In this document: in pieces, positions 52,498 through 60,580 of the stretch | Position numbering within the stretch: position 1 is the stretch's first letter | How the letters are laid out: each line of letters begins with the position of its first letter | NCBI RefSeq assembly: GCF_039631355.1 | Contig: NZ_JBDIVF010000001.1 | Location: forward strand, 434,001 to 498,000 | DNA from: Uliginosibacterium paludis | GTDB taxonomy: Bacteria > Pseudomonadota > Gammaproteobacteria > Burkholderiales > Rhodocyclaceae | Direction of reading: 5' to 3' | Length of the DNA: 64,000 nt | Made by a program: the position numbers and the translations under genes | Notes under the pieces: model-generated | Databases searched by the model: none | The model's input: only the letters and a program-made list of their open reading frames with translations | Told to the model about the DNA's origin: nothing

Positions 52498-53073
52498 GCG
52501 GGCCTGTCCGGAGGAAGGCCACAGCGGCGAGCCGCCGGCCTCCACATGGCAGAGCCAGGTCCGCACATCGAACTCCAGCTGGTGGTAGTCCGGAGTCATG
52601 TGGCAGCAGAGCTGGTAGAAGGCCTTGTCATGCTGGCGCTCCTTCACATGCGCCAGCTCATGCACGACGATCATGCGCAGGAAGGCTTCCGGTGCCTCAC
52701 GGAACACGCTCGCCACACGAATCTCGCGCTTGGCGCGCAGCTTTCCGCCCTGCACGCGGGAAATCGCCGTATGCGTGCCCAGCGCGTTGCGCAGCGTCTG
52801 CAGACGCGAGTCGAAACAAACGCGCGACAAGGGCGCCGAATTGCGCAGGGCTGTCTGGCGAAGGCGGTCAACATAGGCGTGAAGCGCACGGTCGTCCTTC
52901 ACCACATGAGCGACCGGATAGCGCGCCAGCAGGGCTTCGCCCAGCTTTCCCGCCGCCCAAAGCGCGGCAACCTGATCACGCAACGCCTGCGGATAAGCGG
53001 CAAGGTAGTTCAGCTCGAGCGGTGTCGTCACGAAAGCAATCCGGCCTTCAACAAAGTGCGCATGGTAAGACAC
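52474..53073 (-). CDS. YgjP-like M48-type metallopeptidase
   Basis: The protein has 199 residues. The zinc motif VVHELAHVKERQHDKAFYQL (HExxH, then His) is the hallmark of the YgjP family. The GTG at 53073 is chosen because CAGGAGG lies six bases upstream; the in-frame region before it is Arg-rich and unlikely to be coding. Activity in the family is uncertain (metal hydrolase or nucleotide pyrophosphatase). It overlaps the FliL-like gene 3' end by 24 bases. Confidence 0.85.
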   Translation of the reverse strand: MSYHAHFVEGRIAFVTTPLELNYLAAYPQALRDQVAALWAAGKLGEALLARYPVAHVVKDDRALHAYVDRLRQTALRNSAPLSRVCFDSRLQTLRNALGTHTAISRVQGGKLRAKREIRVASVFREAPEAFLRMIVVHELAHVKERQHDKAFYQLCCHMTPDYHQLEFDVRTWLCHVEAGGSPLWPSSGQARLHALKDE

Positions 53074-53108
53074 GCGCGCCCTCCTGCGCCGGCATGAAAC
53101 AGGACGCG

Positions 53109-53144
53109 AAAAAAAAGAGGCCCGCCACTGGCATGGCAGGCCTC
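53109..53144 (-). terminator. Terminator of the large pectate lyase gene
   Basis: On the minus strand GAGGCCTGCC, an eight-base loop, GGCGGGCCTC and eight T. One mismatch in the stem. It lies 30 bases after the stop at 53174. Confidence 0.85.
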
Positions 53145-53173
53145 CCGGCTTCATGATGGCTTCCGCCGTCGCA

Positions 53174-55012
53174 TTACTTCAGCTTGCCTGCTCCCGCGTT
53201 GCCCTGAACCGAGGTCAGCGTGGCGGCTGCGGACTGCAGCGTGTAGCTGTAGGGAGGTGTCCAGGCATCCGAGCCGCTGGGCGCGGTCATGCTGCACTGT
53301 CCGTCCCAGGCGGTCACGACGCCGGCAGCAATGCCGAGCGTGCTGTCGGCCTTGTCACTGACGAACAGATGGCCGGACGAGCGGAAAGCCTTGTAGTCCT
53401 TGCCCTTGATGAGCTTGCCGCAGGCTTCCGACAGCTTCATGCCGCTGAACTGGTAGTAGTTGTTGGCCAGCAACTGGTTCGACTGATAACGCGCATCCGA
53501 TCCGGCTTCGAATTTCATGTCGCTGTCAGAAGTGCTCGTGCTGCCCGAGACGAGGTTGTTGAAGATGTGAACCTGACCGAAGCGGTTGAGCGGAAGACGC
53601 GCGCCGGCGCCATCCCACCAGTTCGCGGTCAGCGTCACATGCAGCCGGCCGTCATCACTCCAGGCACGGCCCGAATCTCCATTGCCGATCAGGGTCGTCT
53701 TGTGATGCTTGGTGAAATAGTTGTTGGTCAGCGTCACGTAGTCGGAACCGCGCACGATATCGAGCAGGCCGTCATGACGGGTGTCCGAAGCAAGCGAATC
53801 CGGCGTATCGCCATCAGACATTGAGACATGATCAATGTAGATGTTCTGCGCACGCGACAGGGTCATGCCGTCAGCATACGCATTGCCCGAATCCTCCGGA
53901 TTGACATCCCACGGCGCGTCGATCCGGAGATTGCGGATGATCACGTTGCGCGTCCAGGTCGGATAGGCTTCGCCGTCCTTGCCGGCAGCGACCCAGGCCT
54001 TGAAGTCGACTTCCGGATCCCCACCCGCGGTCAGCGGAAGCTCCGAACCGATCAGGATCGAGGTGCCGGTGATGCGCGCAGGGTTTCCGCTCTTGTCGTT
54101 GATACCAACCAGCGTGGTGTTGGACGGGATCATGATCGAACCACCGAACTTCTGGTCCGAATAGCTCGTGTATTCGCGGAACACGGTGTTGTTGCTGCTC
54201 CACCGCAGATCGATATGCCCGACAACGCGAATGATCTTCGGCTCGTTCTGGGCTTCATTGATCGCCGCCACCAGCTGCTGCCCGTTGAACACCGTGTAGA
54301 TCCGGTTGGAAGCCGCGGCCGAACCACCCGTGACGAGCACCTTGCCGGACCGCGACCAGGTATGCCAGCCATTCTGGGGCGCCGTGGCGCGCTCGAAGCT
54401 CAGCACACCGCCGGTGGGATCCACGGTGGCGAACTGCCAGGTCGGCAACTTGGGCGCGGCCTTGTAATTCGAGGGATCATGCAGGCCGTTGACCAGCACC
54501 GGCGCCGAGTAGTCCCGGACGCCGTACTTGGCGCTCTGGAACGGCGTGGTCGCCCCGGTCAGCGTCTGCGCATCGATGCCGGAGGCCGTCGATGATGATG
54601 CGCTCGAAGCGCTGGACGCAACGCTCGAACTGGCAGCGGAGCTGCTGCTCGACACCACGCTGGATGAACTGCTGGCCGCGCTGGAACTGCTCGCGGCAAC
54701 CGAACTGCTGGAAGACGAGCTGGCAACACTGGAGCTGCTCGACGTGGCGCTCAGCTCGCCGTAAGAGCACCAGGCCGAAGTCGTAAAGCTGTTGGTCGGG
54801 AAAGCCCCCGGTGTGCAGGCAAACGCGCCGGTCTTCGTCGCATAGACGAAACTGCCGGACTTGCCCAGGGCCACGGATCGCGTTCCGCTCATCGAACAGG
54901 TCGCACCAGTCGCCTGGGCACACTTAGTGTAGCCGGCCGGATAGTCAGTCGCCCCTTGAGCATGGGCGACCATGAACAGGAGGGCGGCGCCCCCCAGAAT
55001 CTTGCTTTGCAT
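53174..55012 (-). CDS. Modular secreted pectate lyase (PL1) with Cys-rich module and serine linker
   Basis: The protein has 612 residues. Signal peptide (1-20), then a module of about 60 residues with four Cys (PAGYTKCAQATGATCSM ... FACTPGAF) shared with the DUF6055 protein, then a Ser/Ala linker (about 85-140), then the PL1 catalytic domain. In the latter IPSNTTLVGINDKSG, the SDTRHDGLLDIVRGSDYVTL calcium region and RLPLNRFGQVHIFNN (catalytic Arg) are visible. It should cleave pectate outside the cell; the module may bind polysaccharide. AGGAGAC precedes the ATG at 55012. Confidence 0.93.
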   Translation of the reverse strand: MQSKILGGAALLFMVAHAQGATDYPAGYTKCAQATGATCSMSGTRSVALGKSGSFVYATKTGAFACTPGAFPTNSFTTSAWCSYGELSATSSSSSVASSSSSSSVAASSSSAASSSSSVVSSSSSAASSSVASSASSASSSTASGIDAQTLTGATTPFQSAKYGVRDYSAPVLVNGLHDPSNYKAAPKLPTWQFATVDPTGGVLSFERATAPQNGWHTWSRSGKVLVTGGSAAASNRIYTVFNGQQLVAAINEAQNEPKIIRVVGHIDLRWSSNNTVFREYTSYSDQKFGGSIMIPSNTTLVGINDKSGNPARITGTSILIGSELPLTAGGDPEVDFKAWVAAGKDGEAYPTWTRNVIIRNLRIDAPWDVNPEDSGNAYADGMTLSRAQNIYIDHVSMSDGDTPDSLASDTRHDGLLDIVRGSDYVTLTNNYFTKHHKTTLIGNGDSGRAWSDDGRLHVTLTANWWDGAGARLPLNRFGQVHIFNNLVSGSTSTSDSDMKFEAGSDARYQSNQLLANNYYQFSGMKLSEACGKLIKGKDYKAFRSSGHLFVSDKADSTLGIAAGVVTAWDGQCSMTAPSGSDAWTPPYSYTLQSAAATLTSVQGNAGAGKLK

Positions 55013-55355
55013 GTTGTCTCCTGAATCTGTCTTGTATTTTTATGATGCGTGGATGGCCCCGCATCCCTTTGCCATCACGGGCAGGACCCGTAATGGTGGC
55101 GGAACCATAGTGCACGCTCCCTGAACATGTCAATGTCAAACGCGACCGGGCTTGACGGTTCTCGAACAGAAGGCTTGACCTTTGAAGAAAAAGGACTTTT
55201 CTTCAGAACGGGAGAGCATCGCGGTCGGGTGTTCCGGCGCAGCGCAACATCCGCCCTGCGGCAGGGCCATCCGCTTCCCGGCAGTTTTTTCCAAGGCAAC
55301 ATGATGCAGAATGTGAGCGAACCTCAATGAATTCCTGCTCCGGAAGCAACCAAGC
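55013..55355. other. Divergent promoter region of pectate lyase and ParA-like gene
   Basis: About 340 bases without a supportable gene. It holds a perfect 9-bp inverted repeat at 55183-55205, listed separately, and the promoters of both flanking genes. Confidence 0.5.
55183..55205. promoter_or_regulatory. Perfect 9-bp inverted repeat upstream of the ParA-like gene
   Basis: TGAAGAAAA, spacer AGGAC, TTTTCTTCA. It is about 150 bases before the ParA-like ATG. AT-rich arms and lack of an upstream gene on that strand argue for a protein-binding site (perhaps parS-like or operator) rather than a terminator. Confidence 0.4.
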
Positions 55356-56081
55356 ATGAGTGTGATAGCCGTCGTAAACAGCAAGGGCGGGTCCGGCAAA
55401 TCAACGCTGGCAACACACATCGCCGCCTGGCTCGCCAGTCGTGGCGAGGAAGTGATGCTGGGTGACATCGACCGCCTGCAGTCTTCTCGCCTCTGGCTTG
55501 CCCTGCGCAAACCGGAACATGCACGCATCCACGGCTGGTCGATCGACGAAAAGAATTTCGCCCGCCCGCCGGCCGGCGTCAAACACGTGGTGCTCGACAC
55601 GCCTGGAGGCTTTCACGGTTTCGGTCTGATGAAAGTCACCATGCATGCAGATGCCATCCTGATCCCCGCAGCGGGGGGCGTTTTCGACCGCAATTCGGCC
55701 AGCGGCAGCGTCAAGGAGTTACGCAACTGCCCGCGCGTGGCGGCGGGGCGCTGCAAGCTCGCCTGTGTCGGCATGCGCATCGATGCGCGTACCCGCAACG
55801 CCGAAACCGTGCGCGCCTGGGCCGACGCCAACGAACTCGAATGGCTCGGCACGGTGCGCATGGCCCAGGCCTACAGCAAGTGTCTGGAGCACGGCCTGTC
55901 GCTCTTCGATCTGCCTGCCGAAAAAGTCGACACCCTTCTTCCTGACTGGGCACCGCTCACGCACTGGCTGGAAGGCATTCTGGCCGCAGCGGGGCCGCAA
56001 CCAGGCTCTCATGGATCGCGTGAAGAGCTCCGCGCGAGCCGCCCCGCCCTGGCATCCCGACCGGTACTGCCTGCGCGCTGA
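55356..56081 (+). CDS. Orphan ParA-family ATPase
   Basis: The protein has 241 residues. Deviant Walker A KGGSGKST (residues 10-17), then LGDIDRLQSSRLW and VVLDTPGGFHG identify a ParA/MinD-type ATPase. There is no ParB gene nearby, so this is not a classical chromosome-partition pair. Orphan ParA proteins often position protein cargoes such as chemosensory arrays or polysaccharide machinery. The C-terminal 25 residues are Arg/Ser-rich and look unstructured. No strong ribosome site; GGAAG lies before the ATG. Confidence 0.85.
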   Translation: MSVIAVVNSKGGSGKSTLATHIAAWLASRGEEVMLGDIDRLQSSRLWLALRKPEHARIHGWSIDEKNFARPPAGVKHVVLDTPGGFHGFGLMKVTMHADAILIPAAGGVFDRNSASGSVKELRNCPRVAAGRCKLACVGMRIDARTRNAETVRAWADANELEWLGTVRMAQAYSKCLEHGLSLFDLPAEKVDTLLPDWAPLTHWLEGILAAAGPQPGSHGSREELRASRPALASRPVLPAR

Positions 56082-56141
56082 CCCGGCACTTTCATCACAT
56101 TTCGCGCGACAATCGGATCCCCAAGCAACTGCGGATCCGCC

Positions 56142-56378
56142 ATGAGCGACGAAAAACTTCCTCCCCTGCCCCAGCTGCCCGCCGGCCATTACCGGCATTA
56201 CAAGGGTGGTGAATACGAACTGATCGGAATTGCCCGGCACAGCGAAACACTGGAGCCGATGGTGGTCTATCGCCCGCTCTACAACGACACGGGCCTCTGG
56301 ATCAGGCCATTTGCAATGTTCGTCGAAACCGTCGAAGTGAAAGGCCAGCGCCAGCCCCGCTTCGCAAGGATCGGATAA
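56142..56378 (+). CDS. DUF1653 protein
   Basis: The protein has 78 residues. The whole chain matches the DUF1653 family: PAGHYRHYKGGEYELIGIA, TLEPMVVYRPLYND and WIRPFAMFVETVE. These small cytoplasmic proteins have no known role. The gene follows the ParA-like gene by 60 bases on the same strand. Confidence 0.88.
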   Translation: MSDEKLPPLPQLPAGHYRHYKGGEYELIGIARHSETLEPMVVYRPLYNDTGLWIRPFAMFVETVEVKGQRQPRFARIG

Positions 56379-56439
56379 GCGAACGGCGCGTCAAAGCGCC
56401 GTCGTACCGTCTGCTGGCGCCCGGCCTGTCAGAAATGAA

Positions 56440-56469
56440 AACGGCCCTGCGATTTCTCACAGGGCCGTT
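56440..56469 (-). terminator. Terminator of the tRNA cluster
   Basis: AACGGCCCTG and CAGGGCCGTT, a perfect 10-bp stem with a ten-base loop, followed on the minus strand by TTT. Between the DUF1653 gene and tRNA-His. Confidence 0.75.
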
Positions 56470-56477
56470 CGGAATCT

Positions 56478-56554
56478 TGGGGCGACATACCGGGTTCGAA
56501 CCGGTGACCACTGGAATCACAATCCAGTGCTCTACCAACTGAGCTAATGCCGCC
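56478..56554 (-). tRNA. tRNA-His (GTG)
   Basis: A full cloverleaf on the minus strand. Acceptor GCGGCAT/ATGTCGC, the extra 5' G that histidine tRNAs carry, C73 and an encoded CCA. The anticodon loop has GTG in TTGTGAT. First of three tRNAs read in the same direction. Confidence 0.96.
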
Positions 56555-56580
56555 ACTGATGCTGCGATTGTACTACATTT

Positions 56581-56657
56581 TGGCCTGCCCGAAGGGAATC
56601 GAACCCCTAACCTACGGCTTAGAAGGCCGTTGCTCTATCCAGTTGAGCTACGGGCAG
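56581..56657 (-). tRNA. tRNA-Arg (TCT)
   Basis: Acceptor CTGCCCG/CGGGCAG, G73 and encoded CCA. The anticodon stem ACGGC/GCCGT encloses the loop CTTCTAA with anticodon TCT. Lies 26 bases from tRNA-His on the same strand. Confidence 0.96.
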
Positions 56658-56722
56658 ATCCTTGTCGTGCAGGTCCCCGGGCAACCGTCCGAGCGATGTA
56701 ACGAGCTTCGCTTTCGGAACCT

Positions 56723-56799
<77 letters not shown>

Positions 56800-56895
56800 A
56801 GGGATCGAGATTCTAAGCGAAGTGCGGACAGAGAGTAAAGACACATGCAGAAATTTTTCGGGGCGGCGAATTTTTGCGCGCCGATGCCCCCCCCG

Positions 56896-57111
56896 CTAGC
56901 GTTCGTCCGCCGGCGGCCGGCCGGTATTCAGGGAGCATGTCCGGATCCCCAGCAGCGTGTAGGCCGGACAGAAGCGAATGATGCCGGTCGCAACCGGAAT
57001 CAGGCCCAGCCAGCCCCATGCACTGATCACGCCGGTCGCTGCGAGCAGAACCAGCACCAGCCCGCCGATGACACGAATGGCACGATCGGCACTGCCAACA
57101 TTCTGTTTCAT
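56896..57111 (-). CDS. DUF2892 inner-membrane protein
   Basis: The protein has 71 residues. The N-terminus MKQNVGSADRAIRVIGGL and two membrane helices with GIIRFCPAYTLLGI between and after them are typical of DUF2892 (also the tail of YgaP sulphurtransferases). The C-terminal Cys in IRTCSLN may be functional. It is divergent from an ArsR gene with two Cys, a pairing often linked to sulphide or persulphide response. Confidence 0.88.
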   Translation of the reverse strand: MKQNVGSADRAIRVIGGLVLVLLAATGVISAWGWLGLIPVATGIIRFCPAYTLLGIRTCSLNTGRPPADER

Positions 57112-57247
57112 CGCTTGCGCCCCTGAAATGTGGATTTCGACAAGGGCCGGCCACAGGGGTGAGCCCCCTGCTCCGGCCCGGCAGATCTCGTATTCAGCCT
57201 AGTCGCCTGGAGCGCGCTCCGACAGCAGCATTTCATCACTTCATGGG

Positions 57248-57269
57248 AATATCGTTTAAGCACGATATT
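57248..57269. promoter_or_regulatory. ArsR-type operator
   Basis: AATATCG and CGATATT are exact 7-bp arms with an eight-base spacer. A TATAAT box follows at 57283-57288, so a bound repressor would block the -35 region of the regulator's own promoter. It also lies in the region upstream of the DUF2892 gene. Confidence 0.6.
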
Positions 57270-57321
57270 TTCCTGCCCCATCTATAATCCCCTGGAACAC
57301 TCATTTACCGAGGATAGCCCG

Positions 57322-57675
57322 ATGCAGGCCCTGGACGAATCCGCCCTCACCCATGTAGCAGCCTATTTCCGTGCGCTCTCGGAACCCACCCGGCTTCGCA
57401 TTCTGAACACGCTGCGGAATGGCGAAAAAAATGTTGGTCAGATCACCGAACTCACCAGTCTCGGCCAGGCCAATGTATCGAAACACCTGGCGCTGCTGTT
57501 CGAGTCCGGTCTTGTCACGCGGAGTGCGCAAGGTACAGCGGTGTTTTACGCGATCGCAGACCAGGCCACCTTCGATCTTTGCGACATGGTGTGCGGCAAT
57601 GTCGCCCGCATCGTGGAGCGGCAGTTCAGCAACACGAACTCGCTGCGCAAGCAGCTCGGCAAGCTCTCTCGCTGA
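57322..57675 (+). CDS. ArsR-family regulator with a Cys pair
   Basis: The protein has 117 residues. A winged-helix domain with LSEPTRLRILNTLRNG and GQANVSKHLALLFESGLV. Near the C-terminus Cys87 and Cys91 in FDLCDMVCG form a likely thiol or metal sensor. It probably represses itself and the divergent DUF2892 gene through the dyad at 57248. It is convergent with the MgtC/DUF4010 gene, with stops adjacent. Confidence 0.9.
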   Translation: MQALDESALTHVAAYFRALSEPTRLRILNTLRNGEKNVGQITELTSLGQANVSKHLALLFESGLVTRSAQGTAVFYAIADQATFDLCDMVCGNVARIVERQFSNTNSLRKQLGKLSR

Positions 57676-58962
57676 TCAGCCCAGCCAGACGGCTCCGGCG
57701 CCCAGCATCAACATCACCAGCGTCGTGGCGCCAACCCTGAGCGCAAGCGCCCGGCTGCCAAGCACGAAACACATGGCCGCCTTGGTCGCGGTGTTCGAGA
57801 GAATGCCGACCGCCACGGCTGTCGCCGCCAGTGACAGCAGGCCAGCTCCCTTGCCGAAATCCACCATGGAGAGCGTGATGGCATCCACATCCGTCGCGCC
57901 AGCCAGCAGGGCCACAAAGACCACACCGGAATCCTCGAAGCTGCGCCGGGCGAATTCGACGAGCAGCAAGACCAGTGCAAACAGGGCTGCGAATCGGCAG
58001 GCGGAGAGCAGGCTGAACGGGTTGCTCAAGGGCACGCTGGCGGAGGCGGCCTTGCCAGGCATCTTCAGACTGCGTCGGTAGAAAAAGATCGCAGGCAGCA
58101 CACCAGCCAGACACATGAGCCCCAGCGGCCAGACCGTGGCATGCAGGAGCGACGGACTGAGCACGAGCAGCATGCCACCGACGCGGAAAAACATGACGGT
58201 CCAGGCCACGAGAATGCCGGCAGCATGTGCGTCGGCGAATTCCGGCACACCTTTGCTGTCGCGCGCCAGTGACAATGTGACCGCAGTAGACGACACCAGC
58301 CCGCCCGCAAAACCTGTCACGGCCACTCCTCGAGCGCCGCCCAGCCAGCGCATGGCCACGTACCCAACAAGCGACAGCGCCGAGATCAGCACGACCAGCA
58401 ACCAGAGCTTGTAGGGGTTGAGCACCTGCCAGGGATCCGCCGGCGCATCGGGAAGAAGCGGCAGCACAATGAAACTCGCGACCAGCAGCTTGAGGCCTGC
58501 CAGCAGATCGTCTTCGCCGATTTTCCGGATCAGCCCATGCAAGGGCGCCTTGAGCGCCAGCAGGGCCGCGTTGGCAACCGCCAGCCCGACAGCAAGCACC
58601 TCCTGCCCGGCCATGACCATGCCACCGAGCAGAAAGGTCGTGATGGCGGCAAGCTCGGTCGTCACGCCGCGTGCCGCATGCGTTTCGGGCAGGCGCTCAC
58701 GCTCCGGCAGATGGGCGGCAGCGATCAGCATGCAGACACCTGCCAGCGCGGCAATGAAGATCAGGGAAGTTCCCGCCTTCTGGCCAAGCCACATGGCCAG
58801 CGCCCCGGTTTCGGCAATCAGGATGAAGGAACGGATACCTGCAAAAGGCGCCTCGCCTTCGGCAAACCGCCTGCGTTCGCGCTCAAGCCCCAGCAACGCG
58901 CCGATCGCCAGTGCGGTCGCGAAGAGTCGCACAGTGTCGGATTCGGGAATCTGCATCAGCAT
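57676..58962 (-). CDS. MgtC/SapB-DUF4010 membrane protein
   Basis: The protein has 428 residues. The N-terminal MgtC-like half (LFATALAIGALLGLERERR, FAGIRSFILIAETGALA) is followed by a DUF4010 half. About 12 membrane helices. The N-terminal Arg/Glu-rich tract is conserved in the family. Its transport substrate is not known. GGAGGGG lies before the ATG at 58962. Confidence 0.88.
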   Translation of the reverse strand: MLMQIPESDTVRLFATALAIGALLGLERERRRFAEGEAPFAGIRSFILIAETGALAMWLGQKAGTSLIFIAALAGVCMLIAAAHLPERERLPETHAARGVTTELAAITTFLLGGMVMAGQEVLAVGLAVANAALLALKAPLHGLIRKIGEDDLLAGLKLLVASFIVLPLLPDAPADPWQVLNPYKLWLLVVLISALSLVGYVAMRWLGGARGVAVTGFAGGLVSSTAVTLSLARDSKGVPEFADAHAAGILVAWTVMFFRVGGMLLVLSPSLLHATVWPLGLMCLAGVLPAIFFYRRSLKMPGKAASASVPLSNPFSLLSACRFAALFALVLLLVEFARRSFEDSGVVFVALLAGATDVDAITLSMVDFGKGAGLLSLAATAVAVGILSNTATKAAMCFVLGSRALALRVGATTLVMLMLGAGAVWLG

Positions 58963-59013
58963 GTCGCCCCTCCAGCCGGGAAGCTCTCAGGCTCTCACGG
59001 CGAGCATGTGCTG

Positions 59014-59045
59014 AAAAGCAGAAGGGCCGCCACTGGCAGCCCTTC
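59014..59045 (-). terminator. Terminator of the slyD gene at 59090
   Basis: GAAGGGCTGCC and GGCGGCCCTTC with loop AGT, one mismatch, followed by TGCTTTT on the minus strand. Confidence 0.65.
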
Positions 59046-59089
59046 CGTCACTTCCGTCTCAGCCCGGCAACGCTGCCGGACCGGAAGAA

Positions 59090-59569
59090 TCAGTGGTGAT
59101 GCCCATGCGGGCCATGCACATGACCGTGATCGAGTTCTTCCTGCGAAGCGGCACGCACTTCACGGACGGTCACATCGAACACCAGCGCCATGCCGGCCAG
59201 GGGGTGATTGCCGTCCACCACGACTTTCTTGTCGGCAATGTCGGTAATGCGGAACACCATGTCATCTTCGCCGTCGTCGCCGACGCGCTCGAAGGCCATG
59301 CCGACTTCGATATCAGCGGGGAAGAGTTCGCGATCTTCGACGAGCACCAGGCTTTCGTCATATTCGCCAAAAGCGTCGTCAGGCTGGAGCTTGATGTTGA
59401 GCTTCTCACCCGTCTTCATGCCATGCAGCTTTTCTTCCAGCAAGGGGAAGATGGCATCGTAACCGCCATGCAGATAAACCAGCGGATTGGCACCATCGTC
59501 CACGACGTTGCCGTCAGGATCGCGCACAGTGTAATCAAGCGTGACGACGGTGTTCTTGAGGATTTCCAT
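59090..59569 (-). CDS. slyD: SlyD-type FKBP peptidyl-prolyl isomerase, copy 2
   Basis: The protein has 159 residues. Start MEILKNTVVTLDYTVRD, VYLHGGYDAIFPLLEEKLHG, VVVDGNHPLAGMALVF and a His-rich tail (HGHVHGPHGHHH). Same fold and role as the copy at 45369, but clearly diverged. Its start lies inside the 3' end of the upstream peroxiredoxin-like gene (35-base overlap), so the two are translationally linked. GGGAG precedes the ATG. Confidence 0.93.
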   Translation of the reverse strand: MEILKNTVVTLDYTVRDPDGNVVDDGANPLVYLHGGYDAIFPLLEEKLHGMKTGEKLNIKLQPDDAFGEYDESLVLVEDRELFPADIEVGMAFERVGDDGEDDMVFRITDIADKKVVVDGNHPLAGMALVFDVTVREVRAASQEELDHGHVHGPHGHHH

Positions 59570-60107
59570 TCTTGCTCCCGGAGATTGATTTCAGCCGCGC
59601 AAGAACCAGTTCGGTGTGCTCACGCAGATCGACATTGTAATCCGCGTGCAGCACGCTTCCATCGCAGGCAACGATAAAAGTTGCCCGGTGTACCGCTGGC
59701 CGGAGCACGCCGTCAGCCAGCCGGTCCTGCCACACACCGTACAGGCGGCAGACCTCTCCTTCGGGATCGGAAAGCAATTCCATCGAGATGCCGTGGGCGT
59801 CACGAAAATCGGCGTGGGTCATGCATTCATCAAGGCTGATGCCGACGATCATTGCGCCAAGCCGGGCGAACTCGCGCTCCTGCTCGGAAAAATCAATCGC
59901 CTGCCGCAGGCTGGAGGGCATGGCGTCGCGCGGATAGAAATGCAGCACGACGATCTTGCGCTGCAGCGCAGAGGCCAGATCGAAAAGCCCCATGTCGGCA
60001 TCAGGCAAGGTGAAGACAGGCGCCTGCTGCCCTGCCTCAAGACGCACTTCCGCGAGCGCGCCGCCCGCCGAAGACCCCAGGTTGTTCCAGTCAATGAGTC
60101 GGCCCAT
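59535..60107 (-). CDS. Peroxiredoxin-like (Bcp-type) protein without peroxidatic Cys
   Basis: The protein has 190 residues. The thioredoxin-fold core (QQAPVFTLPDADMGLFDLAS, IVVLHFYPRD, IVGISLDE, ELLSDPEGEVCRLYGVW) follows the AhpC/Bcp order. Where Bcp has YP-x-D-x-TPGC, this protein reads YPRDAMPSS: Thr is Met63 and the catalytic Cys is Ser66. It cannot work as a normal peroxidase. It may be a scaffold, a regulator or a different enzyme. It overlaps slyD by 35 bases and is probably coexpressed. Ribosome site GGAG, nine bases off. Confidence 0.82.
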   Translation of the reverse strand: MGRLIDWNNLGSSAGGALAEVRLEAGQQAPVFTLPDADMGLFDLASALQRKIVVLHFYPRDAMPSSLRQAIDFSEQEREFARLGAMIVGISLDECMTHADFRDAHGISMELLSDPEGEVCRLYGVWQDRLADGVLRPAVHRATFIVACDGSVLHADYNVDLREHTELVLARLKSISGSKNGNPQEHRRHA

Positions 60108-60226
60108 CTGTCGTGCTCCAGTCAGGTCGTTCGGAGGAAGGATGCTGCCCGCTACTTTCTGAATAGACGGCAGCCCTGCGAACAACAAGGGCCGAATCGA
60201 AATCTCACACTTTCGCCCCCGCAGCG

Positions 60227-60580
60227 CTAAAGAAGCAGGTCGCGTGCCTGAAGCGCGGGCAAACCATGGCGCTGACGCACCCGCGAACACTCGGCATTCG
60301 CAATGCCGAACAGGCCATGCGCAGCGAACTCGCGGCAGGGATCAGGGCGTTGCGTATAGATCCCGCAGCTCACCCGCTCGCCGACAGTGCCGATAAGCGC
60401 GACGCAACGCGGCGGACTGCGATCGGTGCCACGCATGCGGCATGTGCTGGCGGTCTCCTCGTCGGCCAGCGAGTCCGGCACACAGCCCCCTTCCGACTGA
60501 AGCTGGCTGCGATGAAAGCTGACGCGCAGCGAGGCGCAACAGGCGCCACAACTGACACAGGGATCCAGGTCGGCGCTCAC
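60227..60580 (-). CDS. YkgJ-family cysteine-cluster protein, copy 2
   Basis: The protein has 117 residues with GTG start at 60580. Cys cluster PCVSCGACCASLRVSF and SCGIYTQRPDPCREF, close to the protein at 50103. Its GTG overlaps the stop of the upstream methyltransferase gene (GTGA), so it is the third gene of the dusC-trmB-like-ykgJ operon. A link to tRNA modification is suggested by this context only. Confidence 0.86.
   Translation of the reverse strand: MSADLDPCVSCGACCASLRVSFHRSQLQSEGGCVPDSLADEETASTCRMRGTDRSPPRCVALIGTVGERVSCGIYTQRPDPCREFAAHGLFGIANAECSRVRQRHGLPALQARDLLL

Noticed and set aside
55183..55205. Inverted repeat read as a transcription terminator
   Set aside because: No gene ends nearby in either direction; both flanking genes start away from it, and the T run is within the stem.
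59535..60107. Selenocysteine in the peroxiredoxin-like protein
   Set aside because: The codon at the catalytic position is AGC (Ser), not TGA, so no recoding is needed.
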